A stretch of 64,000 nucleotides of DNA from Serinicoccus chungangensis (lineage in GTDB: Bacteria > Actinomycetota > Actinomycetes > Actinomycetales > Dermatophilaceae), in assembly GCF_001483745.1 (NCBI RefSeq), contig NZ_LQBL01000027.1, positions 62,001-126,000 on the forward strand, in the 5' to 3' direction. A model generated the notes under the pieces. That model saw nothing but the letters and a program-made list of their open reading frames with translations, was not told the origin of the DNA and ran no database searches. Made by a program: the position numbers and the translations under genes. Shown here one piece after another: positions 37,249 through 50,718 of this stretch; within the stretch, counting starts at the first letter, position 1; each line of letters begins with the position of its first letter.

Positions 37249-37254
37249 GGTGGG

Positions 37255-40229
<2,975 letters not shown>

Positions 40230-40233
<4 letters not shown>

Positions 40234-40709
40234 CCCGGACACCTCAGGAGCGCCACCCGGACGCGACCTGCTCGTCGGCCTGCGGGCGCGGGCCCGCCCG
40301 GCGTCGGCTGCTCGCCGCCGGCGGCGGGCTCGCGGTCGCCGGCTCGCTGGCCGCCTGCGGAGGCGGCCGGCAGGAGGCGGACCCGTCCGGCGCGGGCGAG
40401 GCGGAGCCGGCCGGTGGGGGGACCAGGGTGCCCCTGGCGGACGTCCCGGTCGGCGGCAGCCGCTACGTCGAGGACGCCGAGGTCGTGGTCGCCCAGCCCA
40501 CGGAGGGTGAGGTCGTGGCCTACGACGCGACCTGCCCGCACCAGGGGTGCATGGTCTCCACCACGGGTGCGGACGGCACGCTCGTCTGTCCCTGCCACGG
40601 GAGCGCCTTCGCCCTGGCCGACGGTGCCGTCGTGCAGGGGCCGGCGACCGAGGGGCTGACCACCCTGACGTCCACGGTGGACGGCGCCGACGTCGTCATC
40701 AGTGGCTGA
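40230..40709 (+). CDS. Exported Rieske-type 2Fe-2S protein (Tat lipoprotein)
   Basis: A 159-residue protein with a twin-arginine-type signal (Arg24-Arg25-Arg26-Leu-Leu) and a lipobox LAAC with Cys43, so it is probably folded in the cytoplasm, exported by Tat and lipid-anchored. The Rieske site is complete: Cys102-Pro-His104 and Cys120-Pro-Cys-His123 as ligands, with Cys107 and Cys122 for the stabilising disulfide. It resembles the soluble head of cytochrome bc Rieske proteins but has no bc partners nearby. Its ATG overlaps the uvrA stop and its stop overlaps the uvrC GTG, so it is embedded in the excision-repair operon. Its role is unknown. Confidence 0.9.
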
Positions 40710-42615
40710 CCCGCGCAGCTACCGGCCCCGGCCGGGGGAGATCCCCACGGACCCCGGGGTCTACCGGTTCCGCGACCAGCACGGCCGGGTCATCTACGTC
40801 GGCAAGGCACGGTCGCTGCGACCGCGCCTCTCGTCCTACTTCCAGGACCTCCGCGCGCTGCACCCGCGGACCGCGCAGATGGTCACCACCGGCGCGAGCG
40901 TGGAGTGGACGGTCGTCCGCAACGAGGTCGAGGCCCTGCAGCTGGAGTACTCCTGGATCAAGGAGTTCGACCCCCGGTTCAACGTCAAGTACCGCGACGA
41001 CAAGTCCTACCCCTACCTCGCCGTCACCATGGGCGAGGAGTTCCCCCGGGCCCAGGTCATGCGCGGCCGGAAGCGCCCGGGTACCCGCTACTTCGGTCCC
41101 TACACCCACGCCTGGGCGATCCGGGAGACGATGGACACCCTGCTGCGCGTGTTCCCGGTCCGCACCTGCTCGGCCGGGGTCTTCCGGCGGGCCGAGCAGG
41201 TCGGGCGCCCCTGCCTCCTGGGCTACATCGACAAGTGCTCCGCGCCCTGCGTCGGTCGGGTCGACCCGGAGGAGCACCGCGCCATCGCCGAGGACTTCTG
41301 CGCCTTCATGGCCGGTGACAGCGCCCGCTTCGTGCGGGACCTCGAGGAGCGCATGCGGCAGGCGTCGGCCGACCTGGACTTCGAGACGGCCGCCCGGTTG
41401 CGGGACGACCTGGGCGCCCTGCGCAAGGCCCTCGAGCGCTCGGCGGTCGTGCTGTCGGACGCGACCGATGCGGACGTCTACGCCCTGGCCGAGGACGAGC
41501 TGGAGGTGGCGGTCCAGGTCTTCCACGTCCGCGGCGGCCGGATCAGGGGCCAGCGGGGCTGGGTGAGCGAGAAGGGGGCCGAGTCCACCCCCGAGGTGGT
41601 CGAGCACCTGCTCCAGCAGGTCTACGGCGCCGAGCGCGGCGAGGACGTGCCCCGGGAGGTCCTGGTCCCGATGCTGCCGGACGGGCACGAGGAGGTGCAG
41701 GAGTGGCTCACCGGGCTGCGCGGCGCCCGGGTGGGCGTGCGGGTGCCCCAGAGGGGGGACAAGCGCACCCTCATGCAGACCGTCGCGCGCAACGCCGAGC
41801 AGGCGCTGGCGCGGCACAAGGTGGCCCGCTCCGGGGACCTCACGCTGCGCTCGCAGGCGCTCCAGGAGCTGCAGGAGGTCCTCGAGCTGGACGACGCGCC
41901 CCTGCGGATCGAGTCCTTCGACATCAGCCACGTCCAGGGCAGCGACGTGGTCGGGTCCATGGTCGTCTTCGAGGACGGGCTGGCCCGCAAGGGTGAGTAC
42001 CGCCGCTTCATCGTCCGGTCGGGCACCGGCGACGACACGGCCGCCATGCACGAGGTGCTCACCCGTCGCTTCCGGCACCTCGCCGCCGCGCCCACCCCCG
42101 GTGCCGACGAGGAGGGCAGGCCGACGAAGTTCGCCTACCCTCCCAACCTCGTGGTCGTGGACGGCGGGCGCCCGCAGGTCCGGGCCGCGCAGAGCGCCCT
42201 GGCCGAGGTGGGGGTCGCCGACGTCACCGTCATCGGCCTCGCCAAGCGCCTGGAGGAGGTGTGGAACGCCGACCAGGACTACCCGGTGGTGCTCCCGCGG
42301 ACGAGCGAGGCGCTCTACCTCCTGCAGCGCGTGCGGGACGAGGCGCACCGCTTCGCCAACACCTTCCACCGGCAGCGACGCTCCCGCAGCATGACGACGA
42401 GCGCCCTGGACGGCATCCCCGGGCTCGGTCCTGCGCGCCAGCAGGCCCTGCTGCGCCACCTCGGCTCCGTCAAGGCGGTCCGTACCGCCAGCGTGGAGCA
42501 GCTCCAGGAGGTCCCGGGGGTCGGCCCGGCCCTGGCCGCCGTGGTGCACGAGCGGCTGTCCGGCGAGCAGCCCGCGCCTGCGGTTAACCTGAGCACGGGA
42601 GAGGTGCTCGAGTGA
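40702..42615 (+). CDS. uvrC: Excinuclease ABC subunit C
   Basis: UvrC (637 residues) makes the dual incisions in nucleotide excision repair. The N-terminal GIY-YIG nuclease domain has [19 protein letters not shown], and a UVR domain (about 215-250) binds UvrB. The RNase-H-like C-terminal nuclease carries the [21 protein letters not shown] and VVDGGRPQV acidic motifs, and the protein ends with two helix-hairpin-helix motifs ([22 protein letters not shown]). The GTG start overlaps the Rieske gene by 8 bases. Confidence 0.97.
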   Translation: MADPRSYRPRPGEIPTDPGVYRFRDQHGRVIYVGKARSLRPRLSSYFQDLRALHPRTAQMVTTGASVEWTVVRNEVEALQLEYSWIKEFDPRFNVKYRDDKSYPYLAVTMGEEFPRAQVMRGRKRPGTRYFGPYTHAWAIRETMDTLLRVFPVRTCSAGVFRRAEQVGRPCLLGYIDKCSAPCVGRVDPEEHRAIAEDFCAFMAGDSARFVRDLEERMRQASADLDFETAARLRDDLGALRKALERSAVVLSDATDADVYALAEDELEVAVQVFHVRGGRIRGQRGWVSEKGAESTPEVVEHLLQQVYGAERGEDVPREVLVPMLPDGHEEVQEWLTGLRGARVGVRVPQRGDKRTLMQTVARNAEQALARHKVARSGDLTLRSQALQELQEVLELDDAPLRIESFDISHVQGSDVVGSMVVFEDGLARKGEYRRFIVRSGTGDDTAAMHEVLTRRFRHLAAAPTPGADEEGRPTKFAYPPNLVVVDGGRPQVRAAQSALAEVGVADVTVIGLAKRLEEVWNADQDYPVVLPRTSEALYLLQRVRDEAHRFANTFHRQRRSRSMTTSALDGIPGLGPARQQALLRHLGSVKAVRTASVEQLQEVPGVGPALAAVVHERLSGEQPAPAVNLSTGEVLE

Positions 42616-42667
42616 CCCGGTGCCGTGCCGGACGGCTCTCCCCGCACGACCGACGGGAAGAGAGATC

Positions 42668-43591
42668 GTGACCTCACGCCGATCCGACCTGGGGGAGCAG
42701 CCGCCCCTCCCTCCGGAGGCGACCGGCCGCTCCGACGTCGTCATCCTCACCGGGATGTCCGGCGCCGGGCGCACGACGGCGGGGGACGTCCTGGAGGACC
42801 GCGGCTGGTACGTCGTGGACAACCTGCCGCCCTCGATGATGGTCCACCTCATGGACGCCACGGCCGACGACCCGCAGCGCCAGCGGGTCGCGGTGGTCGT
42901 CGACGTCCGCAGCCGCGACTTCACCAGCGAGCTCTCGGTGGCGCTGGAGACCCTGGGCGAGCGCGGGTGGCGCCCCCGGGTCGTCTTCGTCGACTCCTCC
43001 GACGAGACCCTGGTGCGCCGCTTCGAGGCGGTCCGTCGGCCCCACCCCCTGCAGGGGGAGGGACTGCTCCTGGACGGCATCCGCCGGGAGCGGCGGATGC
43101 TCGGCGACCTGCGCTCGGACGCCGACCTCGTCCTGGACACCTCGAGCTACAACGTGCACGAGCTGTCCGCCAAGATCGACGCGCTGCTCAACGTCGACGC
43201 CGACGTGCGACTGCGTCTCGCGGTCATGGCCTTCGGCTTCAAGTACGGCATACCGCTGGACGCCGACGTGGTCCTCGACCTGCGCTTCCTGCCCAACCCC
43301 TACTGGGTGCCCGAGCTGCGGCCGCACACCGGCAAGGAGGCCGCCGTGCGCGACTTCGTGCTCGGGAGCGACCTGGCGCAGAGCTTCGTCGAGCACGCGG
43401 CCCAGATGCTGCGGACGGCCATGCAGGGCTACCTCGCCGAGGGACGGCGCTACGTCACCGTCGCGGTCGGCTGCACCGGCGGCAAGCACCGGTCCGTGGC
43501 GACGGCAGAGGAGCTCGCGCGGCGGCTGGCCCACCTGGAGGAGTCCGGCGTCCAGCTGTCGACCTTCCACCGGGACCTGGGGCGCGAGTGA
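42668..43591 (+). CDS. rapZ: RNase adapter / nucleotide-binding protein RapZ
   Basis: A 307-residue RapZ/YvcJ-family protein. The N-terminal P-loop is GMSGAGRTT near residue 30, followed by DNLPPSMM and [10 protein letters not shown]. The C-terminal domain has [22 protein letters not shown] and the [10 protein letters not shown] phosphate-binding block. In enteric bacteria RapZ controls glucosamine synthesis by presenting a small RNA to RNase E; in actinobacteria its role with YvcK and WhiA is less clear. GTG 42668 is chosen for the family N-terminus, with AAGAGAG upstream. It starts 52 bases after uvrC and overlaps yvcK by 4 bases. Confidence 0.92.
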   Translation: MTSRRSDLGEQPPLPPEATGRSDVVILTGMSGAGRTTAGDVLEDRGWYVVDNLPPSMMVHLMDATADDPQRQRVAVVVDVRSRDFTSELSVALETLGERGWRPRVVFVDSSDETLVRRFEAVRRPHPLQGEGLLLDGIRRERRMLGDLRSDADLVLDTSSYNVHELSAKIDALLNVDADVRLRLAVMAFGFKYGIPLDADVVLDLRFLPNPYWVPELRPHTGKEAAVRDFVLGSDLAQSFVEHAAQMLRTAMQGYLAEGRRYVTVAVGCTGGKHRSVATAEELARRLAHLEESGVQLSTFHRDLGRE

Positions 43592-44550
43592 GCGGCCCGC
43601 GCGTCGTGGCCCTGGGGGGCGGCCACGGCCTGGCGGCGTCCCTGCGGGCGCTGCGCCACCTCACCGAGGCCATCACCGCCGTCGTGACGGTCGCCGACGA
43701 CGGCGGGTCGAGCGGGCGGCTCCGGCAGGAGTTCGACATCCTGCCCCCCGGGGACCTGCGGATGGCGTTGGCGGCCCTCTGCGAGGACACGACGTGGGGG
43801 CACCAGTGGTCGGCGGTCCTGCAGCACCGCTTCGGAGGGGAGGGGGAGCTGTCCGGGCACGCGCTCGGCAACCTGCTCATCATGGCGCTGTGGGAGCTCC
43901 GGCCCGAGGAGCAGGTCCGGGGGCTGGACCTCGTCGGGCGGCTGCTCAACACGCGCGGCCGGGTCCTGCCGATGGCCCTGGAGCCGTTGGACATCGAGGC
44001 GGTCATCGAGGCGGAGACGCCGGCGGGCACCGTGGCCCGGAGCACGGTCCGGGGCCAGTCGACGGTGGCCCGCCAGCCGGGTGTGGTGCGCTCGGTGCGG
44101 CTCATCCCGGAGGCGCCGCAGGCCTGCCCGCAGGCTCTCGAGTCCATCAAGCTCGCCGACCTGGTGGTGCTCGGGCCGGGGTCGTGGTTCACCTCGGTGA
44201 TGCCGCACCTGCTCGTGCCCGAGCTGCGACAAGCGCTCTGCGACACCCCCGCACGACGGATCCTCACCCTCAACGTGAGCCTCAGCGACGACGAGGCCAA
44301 CGGCTACAGCCTCGCCGAGCACGTCGTGGCGATCGCCGCCCACGCCCCGGAGCTGACCTTCGACCACGTGATCGCCGACCCCCAGGTGGTGCGGTCGTCC
44401 GCGGAGCGGACGGCCCTGGACGCCGCGGTCGAGCGGGTCGGTGCCAGCCTCGTGCTGACGTCGGTCGGCAACCCCGGCCGCCCGGGTGTCCACGACACCC
44501 TGCGGCTCGCCGCGGCCTACCGCGACGTGATCTCGGAGCAGGGTCTGTGA
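43588..44550 (+). CDS. yvcK: Gluconeogenesis factor YvcK / CofD-like protein
   Basis: A 320-residue protein of the YvcK/CofD fold that binds UDP-sugars and is needed for normal cell shape and carbon use in Bacillus and mycobacteria (CuvA). Diagnostic blocks are [18 protein letters not shown] at the N-terminus, [30 protein letters not shown] and [17 protein letters not shown]. The GTG start overlaps rapZ (GTGA). The rapZ-yvcK-whiA trio is the standard actinobacterial and Gram-positive order. Confidence 0.93.
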   Translation: MSGPRVVALGGGHGLAASLRALRHLTEAITAVVTVADDGGSSGRLRQEFDILPPGDLRMALAALCEDTTWGHQWSAVLQHRFGGEGELSGHALGNLLIMALWELRPEEQVRGLDLVGRLLNTRGRVLPMALEPLDIEAVIEAETPAGTVARSTVRGQSTVARQPGVVRSVRLIPEAPQACPQALESIKLADLVVLGPGSWFTSVMPHLLVPELRQALCDTPARRILTLNVSLSDDEANGYSLAEHVVAIAAHAPELTFDHVIADPQVVRSSAERTALDAAVERVGASLVLTSVGNPGRPGVHDTLRLAAAYRDVISEQGL

Positions 44551-44642
44551 GCGCCGCACCGCCCCCAGCAGATAGCCTGCCGGGGTTGTCCGGGAGCACC
44601 GACCCGGCGCCCGCGACCGGCCGAGCGAGGAGGATGAGTGCT

Positions 44643-45623
44643 GTGGCGATGACCGCGAAGGTCAAGGACGAGCTCAGCCGGCTGCCCGTCACCAAGACCT
44701 GCTGCCGCAAGGCGGAGGTGTCGACCATGCTCCGCTTCGCCGGGGGGCTGCACATCGTCGGGGGACGCATCGTCATCGAGGCGGAGCTGGACACCGCGCA
44801 GAGCGCCCGCCGGCTGCGGACCTTCATGGCCGAGGTCTACGGCTCCAGCAGCGAGCTGGTCGTCATGAGCCCCGGTGGGCTGCGCAAGCAGACGAGGTAT
44901 GTCGTGCGCGCCACCTCCGACGGCGAGGCGCTGGCCCGGCAGACCGGGCTCATCGACCATCGCGGACGCCCGGTGCGCGGGCTGCCGCCCCGGGTGGTGG
45001 GCGCGGCCGCGTGCGACGCCGAGGCCGCCTGGCGGGGTGCCTTCATCGCCCACGGCTCCATCACCGAGCCCGGGCGGTCCTCGGCGCTGGAGGTCACCTG
45101 CCCCGGGCCCGAGGCCGCGCTGGCGCTGGTCGGTGCGGCACGGCGCCTGCGGGTCCAGGCCAAGGCGCGCGAGGTGCGGGGGGTGGACCGCGTCGTCATC
45201 CGCGACGGGGACGCCATCGGCGCCATGCTGACCCGCTTGGGGGCCCACGACGCGGTCCTCGCGTGGGAGGAGCGCCGGATGCGGCGCGAGGTCCGGGCGA
45301 CCGCCAACCGGCTCGCCAACTTCGACGACGCCAACCTGCGGCGGTCGGCACGGGCGGCCGTCGCGGCCGGGGCCCGGGTCGAGCGGGCGATGGAGATCCT
45401 GGGGGACGGTGTCCCCGACCACCTCCGGGTGGCCGGTGAGCTCCGCCTGGAGCACAAGCAGGCCAGCCTGGAGGAGCTCGGTCAGCTGGCGGACCCGCCG
45501 ATGACCAAGGACGCGGTGGCCGGGCGCATCCGCCGGTTGCTCGCGCTGGCCGACAAGCGGGCCGAGGAGCTCGGGGTGGACGGCACCGAGGCCAACATCA
45601 CGCCGGACATGCTGGAGGACTGA
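44643..45623 (+). CDS. whiA: DNA-binding protein WhiA
   Basis: WhiA (326 residues) is a homing-endonuclease-like two-domain regulator of cell division and, in Streptomyces, sporulation. The N-terminal LAGLIDADG-type domain has [24 protein letters not shown], and the C-terminal helix-turn-helix has [20 protein letters not shown] and [19 protein letters not shown]. The length is standard. GTG 44643 is preferred because it gives the usual M-A-M-T-A start and sits 9 bases after GAGGAGG; ATG 44634 is possible but directly abuts that sequence. Confidence 0.95.
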   Translation: MAMTAKVKDELSRLPVTKTCCRKAEVSTMLRFAGGLHIVGGRIVIEAELDTAQSARRLRTFMAEVYGSSSELVVMSPGGLRKQTRYVVRATSDGEALARQTGLIDHRGRPVRGLPPRVVGAAACDAEAAWRGAFIAHGSITEPGRSSALEVTCPGPEAALALVGAARRLRVQAKAREVRGVDRVVIRDGDAIGAMLTRLGAHDAVLAWEERRMRREVRATANRLANFDDANLRRSARAAVAAGARVERAMEILGDGVPDHLRVAGELRLEHKQASLEELGQLADPPMTKDAVAGRIRRLLALADKRAEELGVDGTEANITPDMLED

Positions 45624-45664
45624 CGCCGGGCCCGGCCGATGTGGTGCGCCACGGTCGGGGCCGA

Positions 45665-46755
<1,091 letters not shown>

Positions 46756-46756
<1 letters not shown>

Positions 46757-47979
46757 TGCGGACCATCGAGCAGCTCAGCGAGGAGCTCGGAGGCCTGCGC
46801 GGCAGGACGGTGCTGGTCCGCAGCGACCTCAACGTCCCCCTGGACGGGTCGACCATCACCGACGACGGCCGGGTGCGGGCCTCGGTCCCGACGATCAACC
46901 GGCTGCGCGAGCAGGGCGCCCGGGTCGTGGTGTGCGCCCACCTGGGTCGCCCAAAGGGCTCGCCCGACCCGCAGTACTCCCTCGCCCCGGTGGCCGCTCG
47001 GCTGCGCGAGCTGGTGGACGGCGACGGGGAGGGGAGCGTGTCCTTCGTCGAGGAGACGGTGGGCGAGCGAGCCGCGACCGCGGTGGCCGGGCTCGGGGAC
47101 GGCGACGTCCTCGTCCTCGAGAACCTGCGCTTCCACCCGGGCGAGACCGCGAAGAGCGACGAGGACCGGGCCGACTTCGCCCGGCAGCTCGCCGACCTGG
47201 CGGACGCCTTCGTCTCGGACGGGTTCGGTGTGGTCCATCGCGCCCAGGCGTCGGTCTACGACGTCGCGCGCCTGCTCCCGCACGCCGCCGGGGGCCTGGT
47301 CCGGTCCGAGGTCGAGGTCATGCGCGCCCTCCGGGAGGACCCGCAGCGTCCGTACGCCGTCGTCCTCGGCGGGGCCAAGGTGAGCGACAAGCTGGGCGTC
47401 ATCGAGTCGCTGATCTCGGTCGCCGACCGGCTGCTCATCGGCGGTGGGATGGTCTTCACCTTCCTCAAGGCCCAGGGCCACGAGGTCGGCACGAGCCTGC
47501 TGGAGGAGGACCAGGTGGACACGGTGAAGGGCTACCTCGACACGGCGGCCGAGCGAGGGGTGGAGATCGTCCTGCCCGCCGACGTCGTCGTGGCCGACGA
47601 CTTCTCCGCCGACGCGGCCCACGACGTGGTGCCGGCGGACTCGATGCCCGCCGACCGCATGGGCCTCGACATCGGGCCGGAGGCGCAGCGCCACTTCGCC
47701 GAGCGTCTCGCGGACGCGCGCACCATCTTCTGGAACGGCCCCATGGGGGCCTTCGAGATGGAGCCCTTCGCCGCGGGCACCCGCGCGGTGGCGGCAGCGC
47801 TCGTGGAGCGCACCCGGGCCGGGGCCATGACGGTCGTGGGCGGGGGTGACTCCGCCGCCGCCGTCCGTGAGTTCGGCCACGCCGACGACGACTTCACCCA
47901 CATCTCGACCGGGGGCGGGGCCAGCCTGGAGTATCTCGAGGGCAAGGACCTGCCCGGACTATCGGTGCTGGAGGACTGA
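46756..47979 (+). CDS. pgk: Phosphoglycerate kinase
   Basis: PGK (407 residues) makes ATP from 1,3-bisphosphoglycerate. The substrate-binding [24 protein letters not shown] and [10 protein letters not shown] blocks, the KVSDKLGVI segment and the nucleotide-site [11 protein letters not shown] are present. It sits between gap and tpiA with one-base overlaps on both sides. Confidence 0.98.
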
Positions 47980-48791
47980 TGAGCGACGCACGAGCCACCA
48001 CCCGCACGCCGTTGATGGCGGGCAACTGGAAGATGAACCTCGACCACCTGCAGGCCACCCATCTCGTGCAGAAGCTGGACTGGACCCTGCGCGACGCCCG
48101 GCACGACCCCGCCGACGTCGAGGTCGTGGTGCTCCCGCCGTTCACCGACCTGCGCTCCGTGCAGACCCTCGTCCAGGGTGACCAGCTGTTCCTGCGGTAC
48201 GGCGGGCAGGACCTGAGCCCGCATGACGAGGGCGCCTACACCGGCGACATCTCCGGTGCCTTCCTCGCCAAGCTCGGCTGCACCTACGTGGCTGTGGGGC
48301 ACAGCGAGCGGCGCGAGGGTCACCAGGAGTCCGACGAGCTCGTCGGCGCCAAGGTGCGGGCCGCCCTGCGGCACGACCTGGTGCCGATCCTGTGCGTCGG
48401 GGAGCCGTTGGAGGTCCGCCGGTCCGGTGACCACGTCGAGCACGTGGTCACCCAGCTGCGGGCCGCCCTCGACGGTCTGGACGCCGGGCAGGTCTCGCGC
48501 GTCGTCGTCGCCTACGAGCCGGTATGGGCGATCGGCACCGGTGAGGTGGCCACCCCCGACGACGCCCAGGAGGTGTGCGCGGCGATCCGGGCCGCCGTCG
48601 CGGAGCTGGCCGACGACGCCACGGCAGCAGCCGTGCGGGTGCTCTACGGCGGGTCGGTCAAGCCGGGCAACGTCGCCGAGCTCATGCAGCGCCCGGACGT
48701 CGACGGAGCGCTCGTGGGTGGTGCCTCGCTCTCGGTGGAGGACTTCGCCTCGATCTGCCGCTACCGCGCCCACGCGGGCTCCGCCGGCTGA
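47979..48791 (+). CDS. tpiA: Triosephosphate isomerase
   Basis: TIM (270 residues) interconverts dihydroxyacetone phosphate and glyceraldehyde 3-phosphate. The catalytic residues are visible: Lys in LMAGNWKMN, His in [10 protein letters not shown], and Glu in [10 protein letters not shown]. The phosphate loop [10 protein letters not shown] is present. It ends the gap-pgk-tpi unit and is followed by a promoter and leader hairpin for secG. Confidence 0.98.
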   Translation: MSDARATTRTPLMAGNWKMNLDHLQATHLVQKLDWTLRDARHDPADVEVVVLPPFTDLRSVQTLVQGDQLFLRYGGQDLSPHDEGAYTGDISGAFLAKLGCTYVAVGHSERREGHQESDELVGAKVRAALRHDLVPILCVGEPLEVRRSGDHVEHVVTQLRAALDGLDAGQVSRVVVAYEPVWAIGTGEVATPDDAQEVCAAIRAAVAELADDATAAAVRVLYGGSVKPGNVAELMQRPDVDGALVGGASLSVEDFASICRYRAHAGSAG

Positions 48792-48826
48792 CGCGCGGCG
48801 GTTCGTCCTGCCGACGGCTCGTCGGT

Positions 48827-48867
48827 TAGGCTGTCCGGGGCTCCGGGCCTTCGCGCCCCGGAGTCCC
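48827..48867 (+). promoter_or_regulatory. secG -10 box and leader hairpin
   Basis: TAGGCT (48827-48832) is followed at once by GGGGCTCCGGG (48837-48847) and CCCGGAGTCCC (48857-48867), an 11-bp stem with one G-U pair. The hairpin lies near the predicted transcript start and about 37 bases before the secG GTG. It may be the tpiA terminator, a secG attenuator or both. Confidence 0.5.
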
Positions 48868-48904
48868 GGACCGCTGCCCCTCTCGACGACAAGGTTGTGC
48901 CCAC

Positions 48905-49147
48905 GTGGAGTTCGTCCGATGGTTCCTGGACGCCCTGCTGGTGATCACCAGCTGCTTCCTGGTGCTGCTCATCCTCATGCACAAGGGTCGCGGCGGGGGT
49001 ATGTCGGACATGTTCGGCGGGGGCATGAGCAGCAGCCTCGGGGGCAGCTCGGTCGCCGAGCGCAACCTCAACCGGATCACCGTCGCCATGGCGCTCGTCT
49101 GGGTCGCGGTCATCGTCGGCCTCGGCGTGCTGGTGCGCTTCAGCTGA
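48905..49147 (+). CDS. secG: Preprotein translocase subunit SecG
   Basis: An 80-residue SecG with two membrane helices (about 5-24 and 55-77) joined by the Gly/Met-rich cytoplasmic loop GRGGGMSDMFGGGMSSSLGGSS typical of actinobacteria. It is the small accessory subunit of the SecYEG protein export channel. The start is the GTG at 48905. The position after tpiA is conserved across the phylum. Confidence 0.95.
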   Translation: MEFVRWFLDALLVITSCFLVLLILMHKGRGGGMSDMFGGGMSSSLGGSSVAERNLNRITVAMALVWVAVIVGLGVLVRFS

Positions 49148-49196
49148 CGATCGGCGTAGGGTGACCCTGACATAGCGTCCGGCGAAACGAGGCACC

Positions 49197-49559
49197 ATGG
49201 TCAACACCAACGCCATCCGCGGCTCGCGGGTGGGTTCGGGTCCGATGGGGGAGAGCGAGCGGGGTGACACCGCACCTCGCGTGCGCATCAGCTACTGGTG
49301 CGCGCACGGGCACGAGACGCGCCCGAGCTTCGCCGACCACGGCGAGGTCGACATCCCGGACACGTGGGACTGCCCGCGGTGCGGGCTGCCCGCCGGCCGG
49401 GACCGGGGCACCCCGCCCGAGGCTCCGCGGACCGAGCCCTACAAGACCCACCTGGCCTACGTGAAGGAGCGCCGCAGCGACTCCGACGGGGCAGCCCTGC
49501 TGGACGAGGCCCTCACCAGGATGCGCGAGCGCGGCGTCGGCGGCGGCGCCCGGACCTAG
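49197..49559 (+). CDS. rbpA: RNA polymerase-binding protein RbpA
   Basis: A 120-residue actinobacterial RbpA, which binds the beta and sigma subunits and stabilises open complexes. The N-terminal NTNAIRGSRVG tail, the central Cys/His core (YWCAHGHE and DCPRCGLPA) and the C-terminal sigma-interaction helix (KTHLAYVKERRSDSDGAALLDEAL) are recognisable. GAGG sits 4 bases before the ATG. It is convergent with opcA, with 28 bases between the stops. Confidence 0.95.
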   Translation: MVNTNAIRGSRVGSGPMGESERGDTAPRVRISYWCAHGHETRPSFADHGEVDIPDTWDCPRCGLPAGRDRGTPPEAPRTEPYKTHLAYVKERRSDSDGAALLDEALTRMRERGVGGGART

Positions 49560-49587
49560 CAGGCGCCGCCCGGCCGTCGCGCCTCGC

Positions 49588-50718
49588 TCAGCCGTCGCCT
49601 CCGGCGGTACCCTCCGTCTGCGCCAGCCCCTCCTGCACCGCGTCCTCGACCGCGTCCGTCCCGGGGGACTCCTCGGGCTCGTCGGCACGCTCCAGGGCGC
49701 GGCTGCCCACGGCCGCCCGCTCGGACCCCTCCACCGTGGCCGGGCCGGCCGGAGAGGTCCCGGCCCGTGCGGCCGCGGAACGGGTACCGCCCCGGCGGAC
49801 CGCCGGGAGACCCGTGCAGAGGGCCCGGGAGTAGACCTCGTCGGCGTCCAGCCGACGCAGCTCGGCGGTGAGCGCCTCGAAGGTGGACGGGGAGTGCAGG
49901 GCGACCAGCCGGGGTTGGCTCCCCGGGACCGACAACGTCGCGGTGTCCTTGCCGTCGTCGGTGCGGACGAGGTCGATCGGCCCGGAGGCCCGGCTCAGTC
50001 GCACGCTCTGCAGCCCCGACCCCGCCGGGGTCCGCACCACCTCGACCGGGCAGCGCAGGGAGGCAGCCAGCCACCCGGCCAGCAGGTCGCAGCTCGGGTG
50101 GTGTGCCTCCGCGGCCACCGTGACGGATTGGACCGGCTCGAACGGCTCGCTCTCCAGCGCGGCGGCCAGCAGCGCCCGCCACCGCGTCACGCGGGTCCAG
50201 GCCAGGTCGGTGTCGCCGGGCCGGTAGTGCTTGCCCCGGCGGCGCAGCTGGGTGCCGGCCTCCACGTCGGGGGAGGCGGCCGCATCGGTGATGCGGCGGT
50301 GCGCCATCCGGCCCAGGGCCGATCCGGCGACGTCCGCCTCGACCCGGCCCGGCCACCACGCGACGACGGGGGAGTCGGGCAGCAGCAGCGGGGTCACCAC
50401 CGAGCTGCCGTGGCGGGTCAGCTCGCCGTAGAGGCGCAGCACGACGATCTCCGAGGCGCCGGCGTCGCCGCCGACCCGGATCTGGGCGTCCAGCCGCCCG
50501 CGTCCGCGCGCGTTGGCGGAGACGACCACGAGGATGCGCGCCGGGTGCTGGCGGGTCGCGCGGGTGGCGACGTCCACCGCCTCGTCGGCGTGCTCCTCGT
50601 CGACCACGACGATGAGCGTCAGCACCCGGCCCATGGCCATCGCGCCGACGTCGTTGCGCAGCCGGACGAGGTTCTTGGCGACGTCGGCGGCGGTGCAGCT
50701 GGGAAGGTCGACGATCAT
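49588..50718 (-). CDS. opcA: Glucose-6-phosphate dehydrogenase assembly protein OpcA
   Basis: OpcA (376 residues) is needed for assembly and redox-dependent activity of glucose-6-phosphate dehydrogenase in actinobacteria and cyanobacteria. The family blocks VLTLIVVVDEE, the LYGEL...SVVTPLLLPDSPVVAWWPG segment and DLAWTRVTRWRALLAAALE are clear. The last 60 residues are an acidic, low-complexity tail. The ATG overlaps the zwf stop (ATGA). It ends the pentose phosphate operon here; devB, the common next gene, is absent. Confidence 0.95.
   Translation of the reverse strand: MIVDLPSCTAADVAKNLVRLRNDVGAMAMGRVLTLIVVVDEEHADEAVDVATRATRQHPARILVVVSANARGRGRLDAQIRVGGDAGASEIVVLRLYGELTRHGSSVVTPLLLPDSPVVAWWPGRVEADVAGSALGRMAHRRITDAAASPDVEAGTQLRRRGKHYRPGDTDLAWTRVTRWRALLAAALESEPFEPVQSVTVAAEAHHPSCDLLAGWLAASLRCPVEVVRTPAGSGLQSVRLSRASGPIDLVRTDDGKDTATLSVPGSQPRLVALHSPSTFEALTAELRRLDADEVYSRALCTGLPAVRRGGTRSAAARAGTSPAGPATVEGSERAAVGSRALERADEPEESPGTDAVEDAVQEGLAQTEGTAGGDG

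Noticed and set aside
31990-37254. A plus-strand open frame running more than 1700 codons upstream of uvrA
   Set aside because: It is the antisense of gltD and gltB, both of which have complete family motifs; the true uvrA start is the GTG at 37255.
26048-37254. LexA/SOS boxes upstream of uvrB or uvrA
   Set aside because: I looked for a GAAC-N4-GTTC-like palindrome near both starts and found none. The damage promoter described in the findings explains these regions better.
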